DNA from: Rhodobacteraceae bacterium KLH11
Lineage (GTDB): Bacteria > Pseudomonadota > Alphaproteobacteria > Rhodobacterales > Rhodobacteraceae
Length of the DNA stretch: 64,000 bases
Reading direction: 5' to 3'
Assembly: GCA_000158135.1 (NCBI GenBank)
Contig: DS999531.1
Coordinates: 1,803,485 to 1,867,484, forward strand
Shown: piece after piece, positions 1 to 8,387 of the stretch
Layout: each line of letters opens with the position of its first letter
How positions within the stretch are numbered: the first letter of the stretch is position 1
Program-made: the position numbers and the translations under genes
Notes under the pieces: model-generated
The model's input: the letters and a program-made list of their open reading frames with translations, nothing else
The model's database searches: none
What the model was told of the DNA's origin: nothing

Positions 1-106
1 AGGACGCAAGGCCGAAGGCCGCGCAGTTTTATGGAGAGACCACGTTGCTGATCACTGATTGCGTTGCCATGATCGCCAAAGAATGGTTGACCGAAAGGAA
101 CCCGCC

Positions 107-859
107 ATGGCTGCGTCGAACAAAGACCGCATATGCGCCTTGCTTAAGAGTATCGAGACCGGGGATCCGGGCCCGATATCGGTGGTGAATGAATCCCGGT
201 ACATTCAGCATAACCCGCAGACGCATGAGGGCAGTGAGGGTTTGGCCGTGCTGTTCAAACGGTTATCCGAGACCTCTCCTCGCGTGAACATCGTGCGCGC
301 ATTCGAGGATGGGCCATTTGTTTTCGCGCATACTGAGTACGATTTTTCACGCCGGAATATCGGCTTTGAAGTGTTTCGTTTTGAGGATGGTCAAGCGGTC
401 GAGCATTGGGACAATATTCAGCAACGGCAGGGTCCCAACATCTCGGGGCGCAGCATGGTGGATGGCACTGCCGAAGTGAAGGATACCGCAAAAACCGAAG
501 AAAACCGTGCCTTTGTCCGTTGCTTTGTGGAAACGGCTCTGATTGGTGGGGATCTGGGCCAGATTGATATCTGTATCGATACTGCCGCTTTTGTGGAGCA
601 CAACCCCCGGTTTTCCGATGATCTTGCAGAGTTGCGCGTGGCTTTGTCGGATACGGGTGGTGTGAATTATCAGCGGTTGCATCGCGTGCTGGCCGAAGGG
701 GATTTTGTTCTGACTGTCTGCGAGGGCACGTTTCAAGGCGTGCACAGCTCGTTTTATGATCTGTTCCGCGTGGCTGGTGGCAGGATTGTCGAACATTGGG
801 ATACGGTTGAAACCATTGCGCCGCGCAATGTCTGGAAGAATGACAACGGCAAGTTCTGA
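107..859 (+). CDS. tandem SnoaL-like (NTF2-fold) protein
   Basis: The protein has 250 residues and consists of two copies of a SnoaL-like domain, roughly residues 1-120 and 128-245. The copies share the signatures YIQHNP / FVEHNP and VEHWD, which are typical of small NTF2-fold polyketide-cyclase-like or ketosteroid-isomerase-like proteins of unknown substrate. I chose the ATG at 107 because it follows a purine-rich GAAAGGA and begins the conserved part; a longer frame to 59 has no such support. The gene is convergent with the LysR gene that ends 8 bases downstream. The duplication is visible in the sequence; the substrate and reaction cannot be read from it. Confidence 0.8.
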   Translation: MAASNKDRICALLKSIETGDPGPISVVNESRYIQHNPQTHEGSEGLAVLFKRLSETSPRVNIVRAFEDGPFVFAHTEYDFSRRNIGFEVFRFEDGQAVEHWDNIQQRQGPNISGRSMVDGTAEVKDTAKTEENRAFVRCFVETALIGGDLGQIDICIDTAAFVEHNPRFSDDLAELRVALSDTGGVNYQRLHRVLAEGDFVLTVCEGTFQGVHSSFYDLFRVAGGRIVEHWDTVETIAPRNVWKNDNGKF

Positions 860-866
860 GGCGTCT

Positions 867-1766
867 CTATGGGGCGATATCTGTGTTCAACTGAGCTTTT
901 AGCCACTCCTGAAAAGATCGCAGAGGCTCGGGTGTGGCCCGGTCATTTGGCCAGACGAGATAATAGCTGCCGAGGCTTATTGCCGGGCCATGCCATGCCT
1001 TGATGAGCCGCCCTGCATTCAGATCATCCTCAACCAGATAAGAGGGCAGCAGGGCCACACCCAACCCGTGGATTGTTGCCTGAATCATGGTTGAAAACTG
1101 GTCAAACAGCATTCCATGCAGGCCCGTGACCGATTGACCCTGCAGTTCGAACCAGCGCTCCCACGCGTCAGGCCGGGATTGCAGATGCAGCTGTGGTGCG
1201 GCGCGCAATATGTTCAGAGTGTCAAAACCGGCAGGGGCAAGGTTTGGTGCACAGACGGGCAGGACCTCTTCCCGCATGATTGGCAGATAATACACACCCG
1301 TCCAATCCTGACGACCAAAATGGATGGCAGCATCAAAGGGTTCCGAGGCGAAATTGAAAGGGTTCAGCCGCGTACCCAGGTTGACTGTGACCTCGGGATG
1401 GCGACGCGCGAAATCCTGCAGGCGAGGGGCCAGCCAATGCATCCCGAACGCAGGCAGGATCGACAGATCAAGCGATCCGCCCGCCGGATTTGCCTTGAGC
1501 CTGAGCGCCGCTTGCGCCAGATTCTGCACCGCAGACCTTGCAGTTTGCACATAATCTTTGGCTGCGGGCGTCAGATGCAATCGCATCTGGTTCCGCTCGA
1601 TCAGCTGCACGCCCAGCTGATCCTCCATCGTCTTCAGTTGCCGACTGATCGCACTTTGTGTCAAAGAGAGTTCTTCAGCCGCAGCTGACGCGCTGCCCAA
1701 ACGATCCACGGCCTCAAGCGCAAGCAGGGATGAGATCGAAGGCAGGAACCGGCGGGGGGCAATCAT
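867..1766 (-). CDS. LysR-type transcriptional regulator (GcvA-like)
   Basis: The protein has 299 residues with an N-terminal winged helix-turn-helix (about residues 8-65, LGSASAAAEELSLTQSAISR) followed by a LysR substrate-binding domain. The frame stays open upstream to 2108, but that part is low-complexity and lies in the divergent promoter region. The ATG at 1766 is preceded by GAGGA at 8 bases and starts with the MxxPRRFLPS pattern of the GcvA-like subgroup. The gene is divergent from the 2-oxoacid dehydrogenase operon that begins at 1985, so it most likely regulates that operon. The effector is unknown. Confidence 0.9.
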   Translation of the reverse strand: MIAPRRFLPSISSLLALEAVDRLGSASAAAEELSLTQSAISRQLKTMEDQLGVQLIERNQMRLHLTPAAKDYVQTARSAVQNLAQAALRLKANPAGGSLDLSILPAFGMHWLAPRLQDFARRHPEVTVNLGTRLNPFNFASEPFDAAIHFGRQDWTGVYYLPIMREEVLPVCAPNLAPAGFDTLNILRAAPQLHLQSRPDAWERWFELQGQSVTGLHGMLFDQFSTMIQATIHGLGVALLPSYLVEDDLNAGRLIKAWHGPAISLGSYYLVWPNDRATPEPLRSFQEWLKAQLNTDIAP

Positions 1767-1984
1767 ATGATAAATCCTCATACCTTTTGAATGCAATAAC
1801 ACTGGTTTTCCCGGGCTGCCAGAGTGATGACTGTCAGGACGCGCCGCACTGTCCCCAGCAAGGTGGCGCGATCCGCAGGCTTGAAATTCATACCAAGGCG
1901 CGGGACAAACCCAAGGTGGGCTGTGCCCCGCAGACCCAGACCTGCCGGGGCCGATGAAACTGATCAGACAAAAAAGCGAGACCC

Positions 1985-4177
1985 ATGGACCGCGCCCAGA
2001 TTGTACATGAGAATTTTCTGACCCGAGTGGCGGGCGGGGATCTGCCGGATGGTGCGCCGCCGGCTCCGGGGTTGAGCGACACGGATGCTGTTTCGCTGTT
2101 TCGGTCACAGGTCCTCAGCCGGGCACTGGATCGCACCAGCCGGGCGATGCAGAAGGCAGGGCAGGGGTTTTATACTATTGGCTCGTCAGGGCACGAAGGA
2201 ATGGCGGCAGTGGCCTGGGCCGTGCGCCCGACCGACATCGCCTTTCTGCATTATCGCGATGCGGCGTTCCAGATCGCGCGGGCCGAGCAGGTGCCGGGCC
2301 AGCAGATCACGTGGGATATGCTGCTCAGCTTTGCCTGCTCGAAAGAGGATCCAACCTCGGGCGGGCGCCACAAGGTGCTGGGATCCAGAGCGTTGATGAT
2401 CCCGCCGCAGACCTCGACCATCGCCAGCCATCTTCCCAAGGCTGTTGGTGCGGCATATGCACTGGGGGCTGCGCGGCGCAATGCGCCCGAGCATCGTGTG
2501 TTGCCGGAAGATGGGATTGCGATCTGTTCCTTCGGCGATGCTTCGGCCAATCACTCGACAGCGCAGGGGGCCATCAACACCGCAGGCTGGACCAGCGTGC
2601 AGTCGACGCCGTTGCCGTTGTTGTTTGTGTGCGAGGATAACGGCATCGGTATCTCGGTCAAAACACCCAAAGGCTGGATTCAGGCCTCGATGGAGCACCG
2701 CCCCGGTATCAGGTATTTTCAGGCCAACGGTCTGGATATCTATGAAACCTATGCGGTTGCGAAAGAGGCTGTGGATTACGTGCGCAAACGCCGGAAACCG
2801 GCCTTTCTGCACCTGAGAACCGTGCGCCTTTATGGTCATGCGGGGGCGGATGTGCCCACGACCTATCTGCCCAAAGCCGAAGTCGAGGCGGATGAAGCCA
2901 ATGATCCATTGCTGCATTCCGTGCGTTTGCTGGATCAGGCCGGGGCTTTGTCACTGGATCAGGCGTTGAAACTCTACCACGACAGCTGCGCCCGCACTGA
3001 TCGCGTGGCGGCAGAGGCAGCGACGCGCCCGCATTTGGGCAATGCCTCTGAGGTGATGGCGAGCCTGATCCCGCCCAAGCGCGATTGCAAGCCCACCAAT
3101 GGTCCCGGTGCCGAAGCCCGGGCCAGGGCATTCGGGGGCGACATGCGTGCGATGGATGAACCCCAGCCGATGAGCCGCCTGATCAACTGGGCTTTGACCG
3201 ATCTGATGCTGGAGCATGGTGAGATCGTTTGCATGGGCGAAGATGTCGGCCGAAAGGGGGGTGTTTATGGCGTAACACAGAAGCTGCAACAGCGGTTTGG
3301 CCCGGACCGAGTGATTGATACCTTGCTGGATGAGCAATCCATTCTCGGGCTTGCTATTGGTATGGGTCATAACGGGTTCATTCCGATCCCCGAGATCCAG
3401 TTTCTGGCCTATCTGCACAATGCCGAAGACCAGATCCGGGGCGAGGCTGCAACTTTGCCGTTCTTCTCGAACGGGCAGTTTTCGAACCCGATGGTGCTGC
3501 GCATCGCCGGGCTGGGGTATCAAAAGGGCTTTGGGGGCCACTTTCACAATGACAACTCGCTTGCGGTGTTGCGCGATATTCCGGGCGTGATTATTGCCTG
3601 CCCGTCCAATGGGGCCGATGCCGCGCAGATGTTGCGGGAATGCGTGCGGCTGGCGCGCGAGGAACAGCGGGTGGTGGTGTTTCTGGAGCCGATTGCGCTG
3701 TACCCGATGCGTGATCTGCGCGAGGTGCAGGATGGAGGATGGATGACGGCTTATCCAACTCCGGATCAAAAGATCGCTTTGGGTGAGATCGGGATACATG
3801 GGGATGGTACGGATCTGGCCATCGTGACCTATGGCAACGGGCACTACTTGTCGCAACAGGCGCTGCCAGAGCTGCAGCGCGCGGGGGTGAAAACCCGGAT
3901 CATCGATATGCGCTGGTTGGCCCCGTTACCGGTTGAGGCGTTGCGCGAGGCCACCAAAACATGCGCGCATGTTTTGATCGTCGACGAATGCCGCCGCACC
4001 GGCAGCCAATCCGAGGCGCTGATGACTTTCTTCGTCGAAGAAAGTCCCTCTACCCCAACCGCCCGCGTTGCGGCAGAGGATTGTTTTATTGCCACCGGCC
4101 CCGCTTATGCTGCGCCTTTGCCGTCGAAAGATGGGATCGTCGCTGCTGCGCTGGCCTTGACCGGAGGTCAGTCATGA
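1985..4177 (+). CDS. fused alpha/beta E1 component, thiamine diphosphate 2-oxoacid dehydrogenase
   Basis: The protein has 730 residues. The N-terminal part (about 1-370) is an E1-alpha domain with a thiamine-diphosphate motif, GDASANHSTAQGAIN followed by EDNGIGIS; this departs from the common GDG start. The C-terminal part (about 390-725) is an E1-beta transketolase-like domain with MGEDVGRKGGVYG and GFIPIPEIQFLAYL. Such fusions decarboxylate a branched or other 2-oxoacid and pass the acyl group to an E2 lipoyl domain. No E2 or E3 gene is present in the window, so the partner is elsewhere or the acyl group goes to another acceptor. The gene overlaps the acyltransferase gene by ATGA and heads a three-gene operon. 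Substrate not determined. Confidence 0.85.
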   Translation: MDRAQIVHENFLTRVAGGDLPDGAPPAPGLSDTDAVSLFRSQVLSRALDRTSRAMQKAGQGFYTIGSSGHEGMAAVAWAVRPTDIAFLHYRDAAFQIARAEQVPGQQITWDMLLSFACSKEDPTSGGRHKVLGSRALMIPPQTSTIASHLPKAVGAAYALGAARRNAPEHRVLPEDGIAICSFGDASANHSTAQGAINTAGWTSVQSTPLPLLFVCEDNGIGISVKTPKGWIQASMEHRPGIRYFQANGLDIYETYAVAKEAVDYVRKRRKPAFLHLRTVRLYGHAGADVPTTYLPKAEVEADEANDPLLHSVRLLDQAGALSLDQALKLYHDSCARTDRVAAEAATRPHLGNASEVMASLIPPKRDCKPTNGPGAEARARAFGGDMRAMDEPQPMSRLINWALTDLMLEHGEIVCMGEDVGRKGGVYGVTQKLQQRFGPDRVIDTLLDEQSILGLAIGMGHNGFIPIPEIQFLAYLHNAEDQIRGEAATLPFFSNGQFSNPMVLRIAGLGYQKGFGGHFHNDNSLAVLRDIPGVIIACPSNGADAAQMLRECVRLAREEQRVVVFLEPIALYPMRDLREVQDGGWMTAYPTPDQKIALGEIGIHGDGTDLAIVTYGNGHYLSQQALPELQRAGVKTRIIDMRWLAPLPVEALREATKTCAHVLIVDECRRTGSQSEALMTFFVEESPSTPTARVAAEDCFIATGPAYAAPLPSKDGIVAAALALTGGQS

Positions 4178-5208
4178 GCCGCACTGCCGTGGTGATCTGC
4201 CCGGGCCGGGGCACCTATAATAAAGATGAGCTGGGGTATCTGCATCAGTTCCACGCGGACCGTATGGATATGTTTCGCAGCTTCGACGCTGTCCGTGCCG
4301 AGGCCGGGCAGGAGCCGGTGACCGCGCTGGATGGGGCTGAGCGTTTTAGCATGGGTAAGTATTCGCGCGGTGATGTGGCCTCACCCTTGATCTATGCTGC
4401 GGCTTTGGCAGATGCACAGGCCCTTGCCGAAGATATCGAGGTGGTTGCGGTTACCGGGAATTCGATGGGATGGTACATTGCGCTGGCCGCAGCCGGGGCT
4501 TTGTCATCGGAAAACGGATTTCGCGTGGTCAACACGATGGGTACGCTGATGCAGCAGCATCTGATCGGCGGCCAGATGGTCTATCCTTTCGTCGGGGACG
4601 AGTGGCAGGATGATCCCGCCCGCAAAGCTGCATTGCTGGACGCAGTGGCGGGGATAAACGCCCAGAAAGACCACGTGCTGGCACTGTCAATTGATCTGGG
4701 TGGGATGTTGGTATTGGCAGGCAATGAAGCCGGGCTGAAAGCTTTCGAGACCACTCAGCCCAGTATGCAAGACCGGTTCCCGCTTCGCTTGACCAACCAT
4801 GCCGCGTTTCATACGGCGCTGCAGGCCCCGGTTGCTGCAGAGGGGCGTGCCAAACTGGATGCAGATCTTTTTGAGCAGCCCACACATCCGGTGATTGACG
4901 GGCGTGGCAAGATCTGGTGGCCGGGGGCGACAGATACTGAAGCCTTGTGGAACTACACTCTGGGGCATCAGGTCACCGAGACCTATGATTTCACGCGCGC
5001 CATTCAGACCGCTGCACGCGAATTTGCGCCTGATCTGTTCATTGTCACCGGCCCGGGCGCGACGCTGGGCGGGGCGGTGGCGCAATCGCTGGTGCTCGCA
5101 AACTGGCGGGGCATGCAGGACAAGGCTTCGTTCCAGACGGCGCAGGCAGCGCAACCGTTTCTGATTGCGATGGGGCGAGGGGACCAGCGTGCGCTTGCAA
5201 CTGGTTGA
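4174..5208 (+). CDS. FabD-like acyltransferase (malonyl-CoA:ACP transacylase family)
   Basis: The protein has 344 residues and one acyltransferase fold. The nucleophile elbow GNSMG (near residue 94) and the His of HAAFHT (near residue 210) fit the Ser-His pair of malonyl-CoA:ACP transacylases. The start at 4174 overlaps the upstream stop in ATGA and follows GGAGG at 4162-4166. The family moves acyl groups from CoA to a carrier or other acceptor. Its place directly after a fused E1 dehydrogenase suggests that the two act on the same acyl group, which is inference. It is not the housekeeping fabD, because no fatty-acid synthesis genes are near it. Confidence 0.75.
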   Translation: MSRTAVVICPGRGTYNKDELGYLHQFHADRMDMFRSFDAVRAEAGQEPVTALDGAERFSMGKYSRGDVASPLIYAAALADAQALAEDIEVVAVTGNSMGWYIALAAAGALSSENGFRVVNTMGTLMQQHLIGGQMVYPFVGDEWQDDPARKAALLDAVAGINAQKDHVLALSIDLGGMLVLAGNEAGLKAFETTQPSMQDRFPLRLTNHAAFHTALQAPVAAEGRAKLDADLFEQPTHPVIDGRGKIWWPGATDTEALWNYTLGHQVTETYDFTRAIQTAAREFAPDLFIVTGPGATLGGAVAQSLVLANWRGMQDKASFQTAQAAQPFLIAMGRGDQRALATG

Positions 5209-5249
5209 GACCGATCCGCTGGGCGGCAGAACCCCTGCGAGGCATCGGT

Positions 5250-6521
5250 ATGGCTGACTATGATCAACCGCTTTGGCAAGCGACCAACAGCGAGCGTCTG
5301 GATGCGCCATCGCTGATCGGTGACGTGACGGCTGATCTTGCCATCATTGGCGGAGGATATACCGGATGTTCGGCGGCGTTGACAGCGGCGCAAGCGGGCG
5401 CTTCGGTCTGCCTGCTTGAAGCGCATCAGATCGGGCATGGCGGATCGGGGCGGAATGTCGGGCTGGTCAATGCGGGGCTCTGGTTGCCGCCGGATGAGAT
5501 ACGGGCGCATCTGGGCCAGACGGGGGGCGACCGGTTGATCAAGCTGCTGGCCGATGCCCCGTCAGAGGTTTTTGCGCGGATCGAGGCGCACGGGATGGCC
5601 TGCGAGCCGATGCGAAATGGCACGCTGCACTGTGCGCATTCGGTGGCGGGTTATCGTGACCTGAAAGCACGCCACGCTCAGTTGAGCGATGCCGGGGCAC
5701 CTGTTCAACTGCTGGGTGTCGAACGCTCAAGGCAGCGAACCGGCAGCCCGGCTGTTCATGGGGCCTTGTTCGACCCCCGCGCAGGAACCATTCAGCCTCT
5801 GGCCTATGCGGTCGGGCTGGCGCGCGCCGCGCAGCAGGCCGGGGCGCGGATATTTACCCAAAGCCCGGTGCAGTCTCTGCGTCAGGATGCGGGGGGCTGG
5901 ATTTTGCACAGCCACACTGGAACCGTTCGGGCCAGATCGGTGATTCAGGCAACCAATGCCTATCATCAGGGGCTGGCGGGCACTGCGCCGGCATATGTCT
6001 CGGTGTATTATTTCCAATATGCCACGGCGCCGCTGTCCGATAATTTGCGGGCCAGCATATTGCCCGAGGGCGAGGGCTGCTGGGATACCGGGCTGATCAT
6101 GACGTCATTCCGGCTGGATCGGGCGGGTCGGTTTGTCATCGGCGGCATGGGCGATCTGGGGGGTGCCGGAGGGTCCGTTCACAAGGCCTGGGCCCGGCGT
6201 AAGCTGGCGGAGCTTTATCCGCAACTGACGGATCAGGCGCTGATCGAAGGTTGGCATGGGCGGATCGCCATGACCTCGGATCATATTCCCAAAATCACAG
6301 CGATTGGCCCGAACGCACTGGCGGCGCACGGGTTCTCTGGGCGTGGGATCGGGCCGGGTACGGTATTCGGGCACTTGATGGCGCAGAGTTTGCTGGAAGA
6401 TGACCCATCCCTGCTGCCCGTACCGTCCGTGCCGGGTTACAGCGAAAACTGGACAGGCCTGCGCCGCGCTTTTTTCGAAACCGGTGCGGCGCTGACCCAT
6501 TTGGTCAAGGCGCGGCTCTGA
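5250..6521 (+). CDS. FAD-dependent amine/amino-acid oxidoreductase (DAO family)
   Basis: The protein has 423 residues. An N-terminal FAD-binding Rossmann motif (IIGGGYTGCSAALTAAQAG, near residues 31-49) is followed by HGGSGRNVGLVN, typical of DAO-fold oxidases such as gamma-glutamylputrescine oxidase, and by a C-terminal GFSGRGIGPGTVFG FAD contact. The ATG at 5250 has CGAGG upstream; a TTG at 5205 would overlap the previous stop and lacks support. The gene is the third of the operon beginning at 1985. The substrate is likely a secondary amine or an N-substituted amino acid, but this is family-level knowledge only. Confidence 0.8.
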   Translation: MADYDQPLWQATNSERLDAPSLIGDVTADLAIIGGGYTGCSAALTAAQAGASVCLLEAHQIGHGGSGRNVGLVNAGLWLPPDEIRAHLGQTGGDRLIKLLADAPSEVFARIEAHGMACEPMRNGTLHCAHSVAGYRDLKARHAQLSDAGAPVQLLGVERSRQRTGSPAVHGALFDPRAGTIQPLAYAVGLARAAQQAGARIFTQSPVQSLRQDAGGWILHSHTGTVRARSVIQATNAYHQGLAGTAPAYVSVYYFQYATAPLSDNLRASILPEGEGCWDTGLIMTSFRLDRAGRFVIGGMGDLGGAGGSVHKAWARRKLAELYPQLTDQALIEGWHGRIAMTSDHIPKITAIGPNALAAHGFSGRGIGPGTVFGHLMAQSLLEDDPSLLPVPSVPGYSENWTGLRRAFFETGAALTHLVKARL

Positions 6522-6523
6522 GC

Positions 6524-7225
6524 CTAGACAGATCGCGTGATACCGCCATCGACGCGGATGTTCTGTCCGGTGATATAGCCTCCGCCCTCTGAGGCGAGCA
6601 ATGCAACGACCGAGGCGATCTCGTCATAGCTGCGCCCATAACGGCCCAACGGGATACGGGTGCGGAACTCTTCCTTTTCGGGCAGGCTGTCGATGAAACC
6701 GGGCAGAACGTTGTTCATGCGGATGTTGTCTGCGGCGTATCTGTCCGAAAACAGCTTGGTGAACGCTGCCAATCCAGCACGGAAAACACCTGATGTGGGG
6801 AAAACGGGATCGGGTTCAAATGCCGCAAAGGTTGAGATGTTGATGATCGACCCGCCGCCCTGTTTCTGCATGATCGGGGTTACCAACCGGGCGGGGCGCA
6901 CTGCGTTCATGAAGTATACATCCATACCGGTGTGCCACTCTGCATCTGTCAGCTCCAATACCGGCGCGCGGGGGCCGTGCCCGGCCGAATTGACCAGCAC
7001 ATCTATCCGTCCCCAATGGGCCATGGCGGTATCGATCAATTTCTGCAGATCGTCATTCGACTGGTTTGACCCGGTGATACCCACGCCGCCCAGCTCATGC
7101 GCCAGGGCCTCTCCCTTGCCCGATGATGAGAGGATGCCGAGTTTGAACCCGTCTGCCGCCAATCTGCGCGCAGCATCTGCGCCCATGCCGCTGCCGCCCG
7201 CCGTGACCAAAGCTACTTTCACCAT
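6524..7225 (-). CDS. short-chain dehydrogenase/reductase-like protein lacking the Tyr-Lys pair
   Basis: The protein has 233 residues and a classical SDR layout: TGxxxGxG-like glycine motif (TAGGSGMGADAA), NSAG, an NIST strand and a C-terminal TGQNIRVDGG. Where YxxxK is expected the sequence reads SGVFRAGLAAF, so the catalytic Tyr aligns with Ser and the Lys with Arg. The fold is therefore clear, but reductase activity by the usual mechanism is doubtful. GGAG lies before the ATG. The gene converges on the DAO-type gene with 2 bases between them and is divergent from the LysR at 7331, which probably controls it. Confidence 0.85.
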   Translation of the reverse strand: MVKVALVTAGGSGMGADAARRLAADGFKLGILSSSGKGEALAHELGGVGITGSNQSNDDLQKLIDTAMAHWGRIDVLVNSAGHGPRAPVLELTDAEWHTGMDVYFMNAVRPARLVTPIMQKQGGGSIINISTFAAFEPDPVFPTSGVFRAGLAAFTKLFSDRYAADNIRMNNVLPGFIDSLPEKEEFRTRIPLGRYGRSYDEIASVVALLASEGGGYITGQNIRVDGGITRSV

Positions 7226-7330
7226 TCTGCCGCTCCTGTATGTTGCCTGTGCTTAGGATGGGTGTCGTGGGTCTGTTTGACCAATCAGTTATGCTGCGAT
7301 AAGTCTGTAGAAAATCTATAGCCTGAGGAT

Positions 7331-8182
7331 ATGGTTGCCCTTCCCCCGCTGAACGCCCTGCGCGCCTTCGAGGCGTCCGCCCGCCATCTGAACTTTCGTC
7401 TTGCGGCAGAAGAGTTGGGTGTTACGCAAGGTGCTGTTGCCCAACAGGTGCGCGGGCTGGAAGCCCGATTGGGGATTGATTTGTTCGAACGGCTGCCGCG
7501 CGGACTGCGCCTGACTGAAACGGGGCGCACGTTTCATGCGCCGCTCAGCCGTGCGTTTCGATTGATTGCAGAGGCGGTGGATGATCTGTCGGGTCAGCGC
7601 CAGATCGTAATTTCGGTAACGCCCAGCTTTGCCTCGAAATGGCTGGTGCCGCGCTTGAATGATTTTATGACGCGTCATCCGGATATCGCGGTGCGGGTTG
7701 ATGCGCGCGAACGACTGGCGGATTTCCAGTCTGACGGAATCGATATCGCAGTGCGCCAAAGCCGTGCGCCCATCGCGCGGAATCTGGATGCCGTGCCATT
7801 GTTTTCGAACGAATTTGTTGTTGTTGGCAGCCCCGGATTGGCGGCGCAGATCACCGGGCCGGGGGATCTGATGCAGCACGTTCTGCTGAGCGATGCACAC
7901 GGGCTCTGGCCGCTGTATTTGGAGCGGGCAGGCGTCGAAGCCCGCCCCCGGATGATAAGCTTCAGCCAGACCAGTCTGGCTATAGACGCCGCAATCTCAG
8001 GTCAGGGCTTTGCGCTGGCCCCTATGCCGCTTGTCTCGGCCGAGCTGGCTTCGGGGCGATTGGTGCAGCCGCTGTTCGAGGTGCTGATCGACGACCTGGG
8101 CTTTTTTGTCGTGACACCGAAAAAGCCGCGTCAGCCGGAATTGGTCAGGCAAATGCGTGACTGGCTGCTGTCCCGGAGCTGA
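7331..8182 (+). CDS. LysR-type transcriptional regulator (GcvA-like)
   Basis: The protein has 283 residues with an N-terminal helix-turn-helix (about residues 5-64; LNFRLAAEELGVTQGAVAQQ) and a type-2 periplasmic-binding-like effector domain. TGAGG lies just before the ATG. It is divergent from the SDR gene, separated by about 105 bases that should hold both promoters and the operator. A possible promoter in that gap has TTGACC at 7277 but a poor -10. The adjacent SDR is the likely target; the dehalogenase gene 205 bases downstream could be a second one. Confidence 0.9.
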   Translation: MVALPPLNALRAFEASARHLNFRLAAEELGVTQGAVAQQVRGLEARLGIDLFERLPRGLRLTETGRTFHAPLSRAFRLIAEAVDDLSGQRQIVISVTPSFASKWLVPRLNDFMTRHPDIAVRVDARERLADFQSDGIDIAVRQSRAPIARNLDAVPLFSNEFVVVGSPGLAAQITGPGDLMQHVLLSDAHGLWPLYLERAGVEARPRMISFSQTSLAIDAAISGQGFALAPMPLVSAELASGRLVQPLFEVLIDDLGFFVVTPKKPRQPELVRQMRDWLLSRS

Positions 8183-8387
8183 AGCGCGTTGTTGATCACC
8201 GATTGCATGAGGCCGAAACCAACAGTGCTTTCAAGGCCGGGCTTTCCTCAAGGGCCAGCAGAGACACCCGTAAGCTCTTGCCATCTGAAATGGTGAGATC
8301 AGTTTCACATGTCCCATTCACGGCTATTCAAGAATGGATTTGCTGCCCGCTCCGGGTTAGGGACAATCAGCAAGCAGGAGGCGCGCG

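Noticed and set aside
1767-2108. N-terminal extension of the LysR frame
   Set aside because: It lies over the divergent start of the E1 gene, has no ribosome site and no family match; the helix-turn-helix begins right after 1766.
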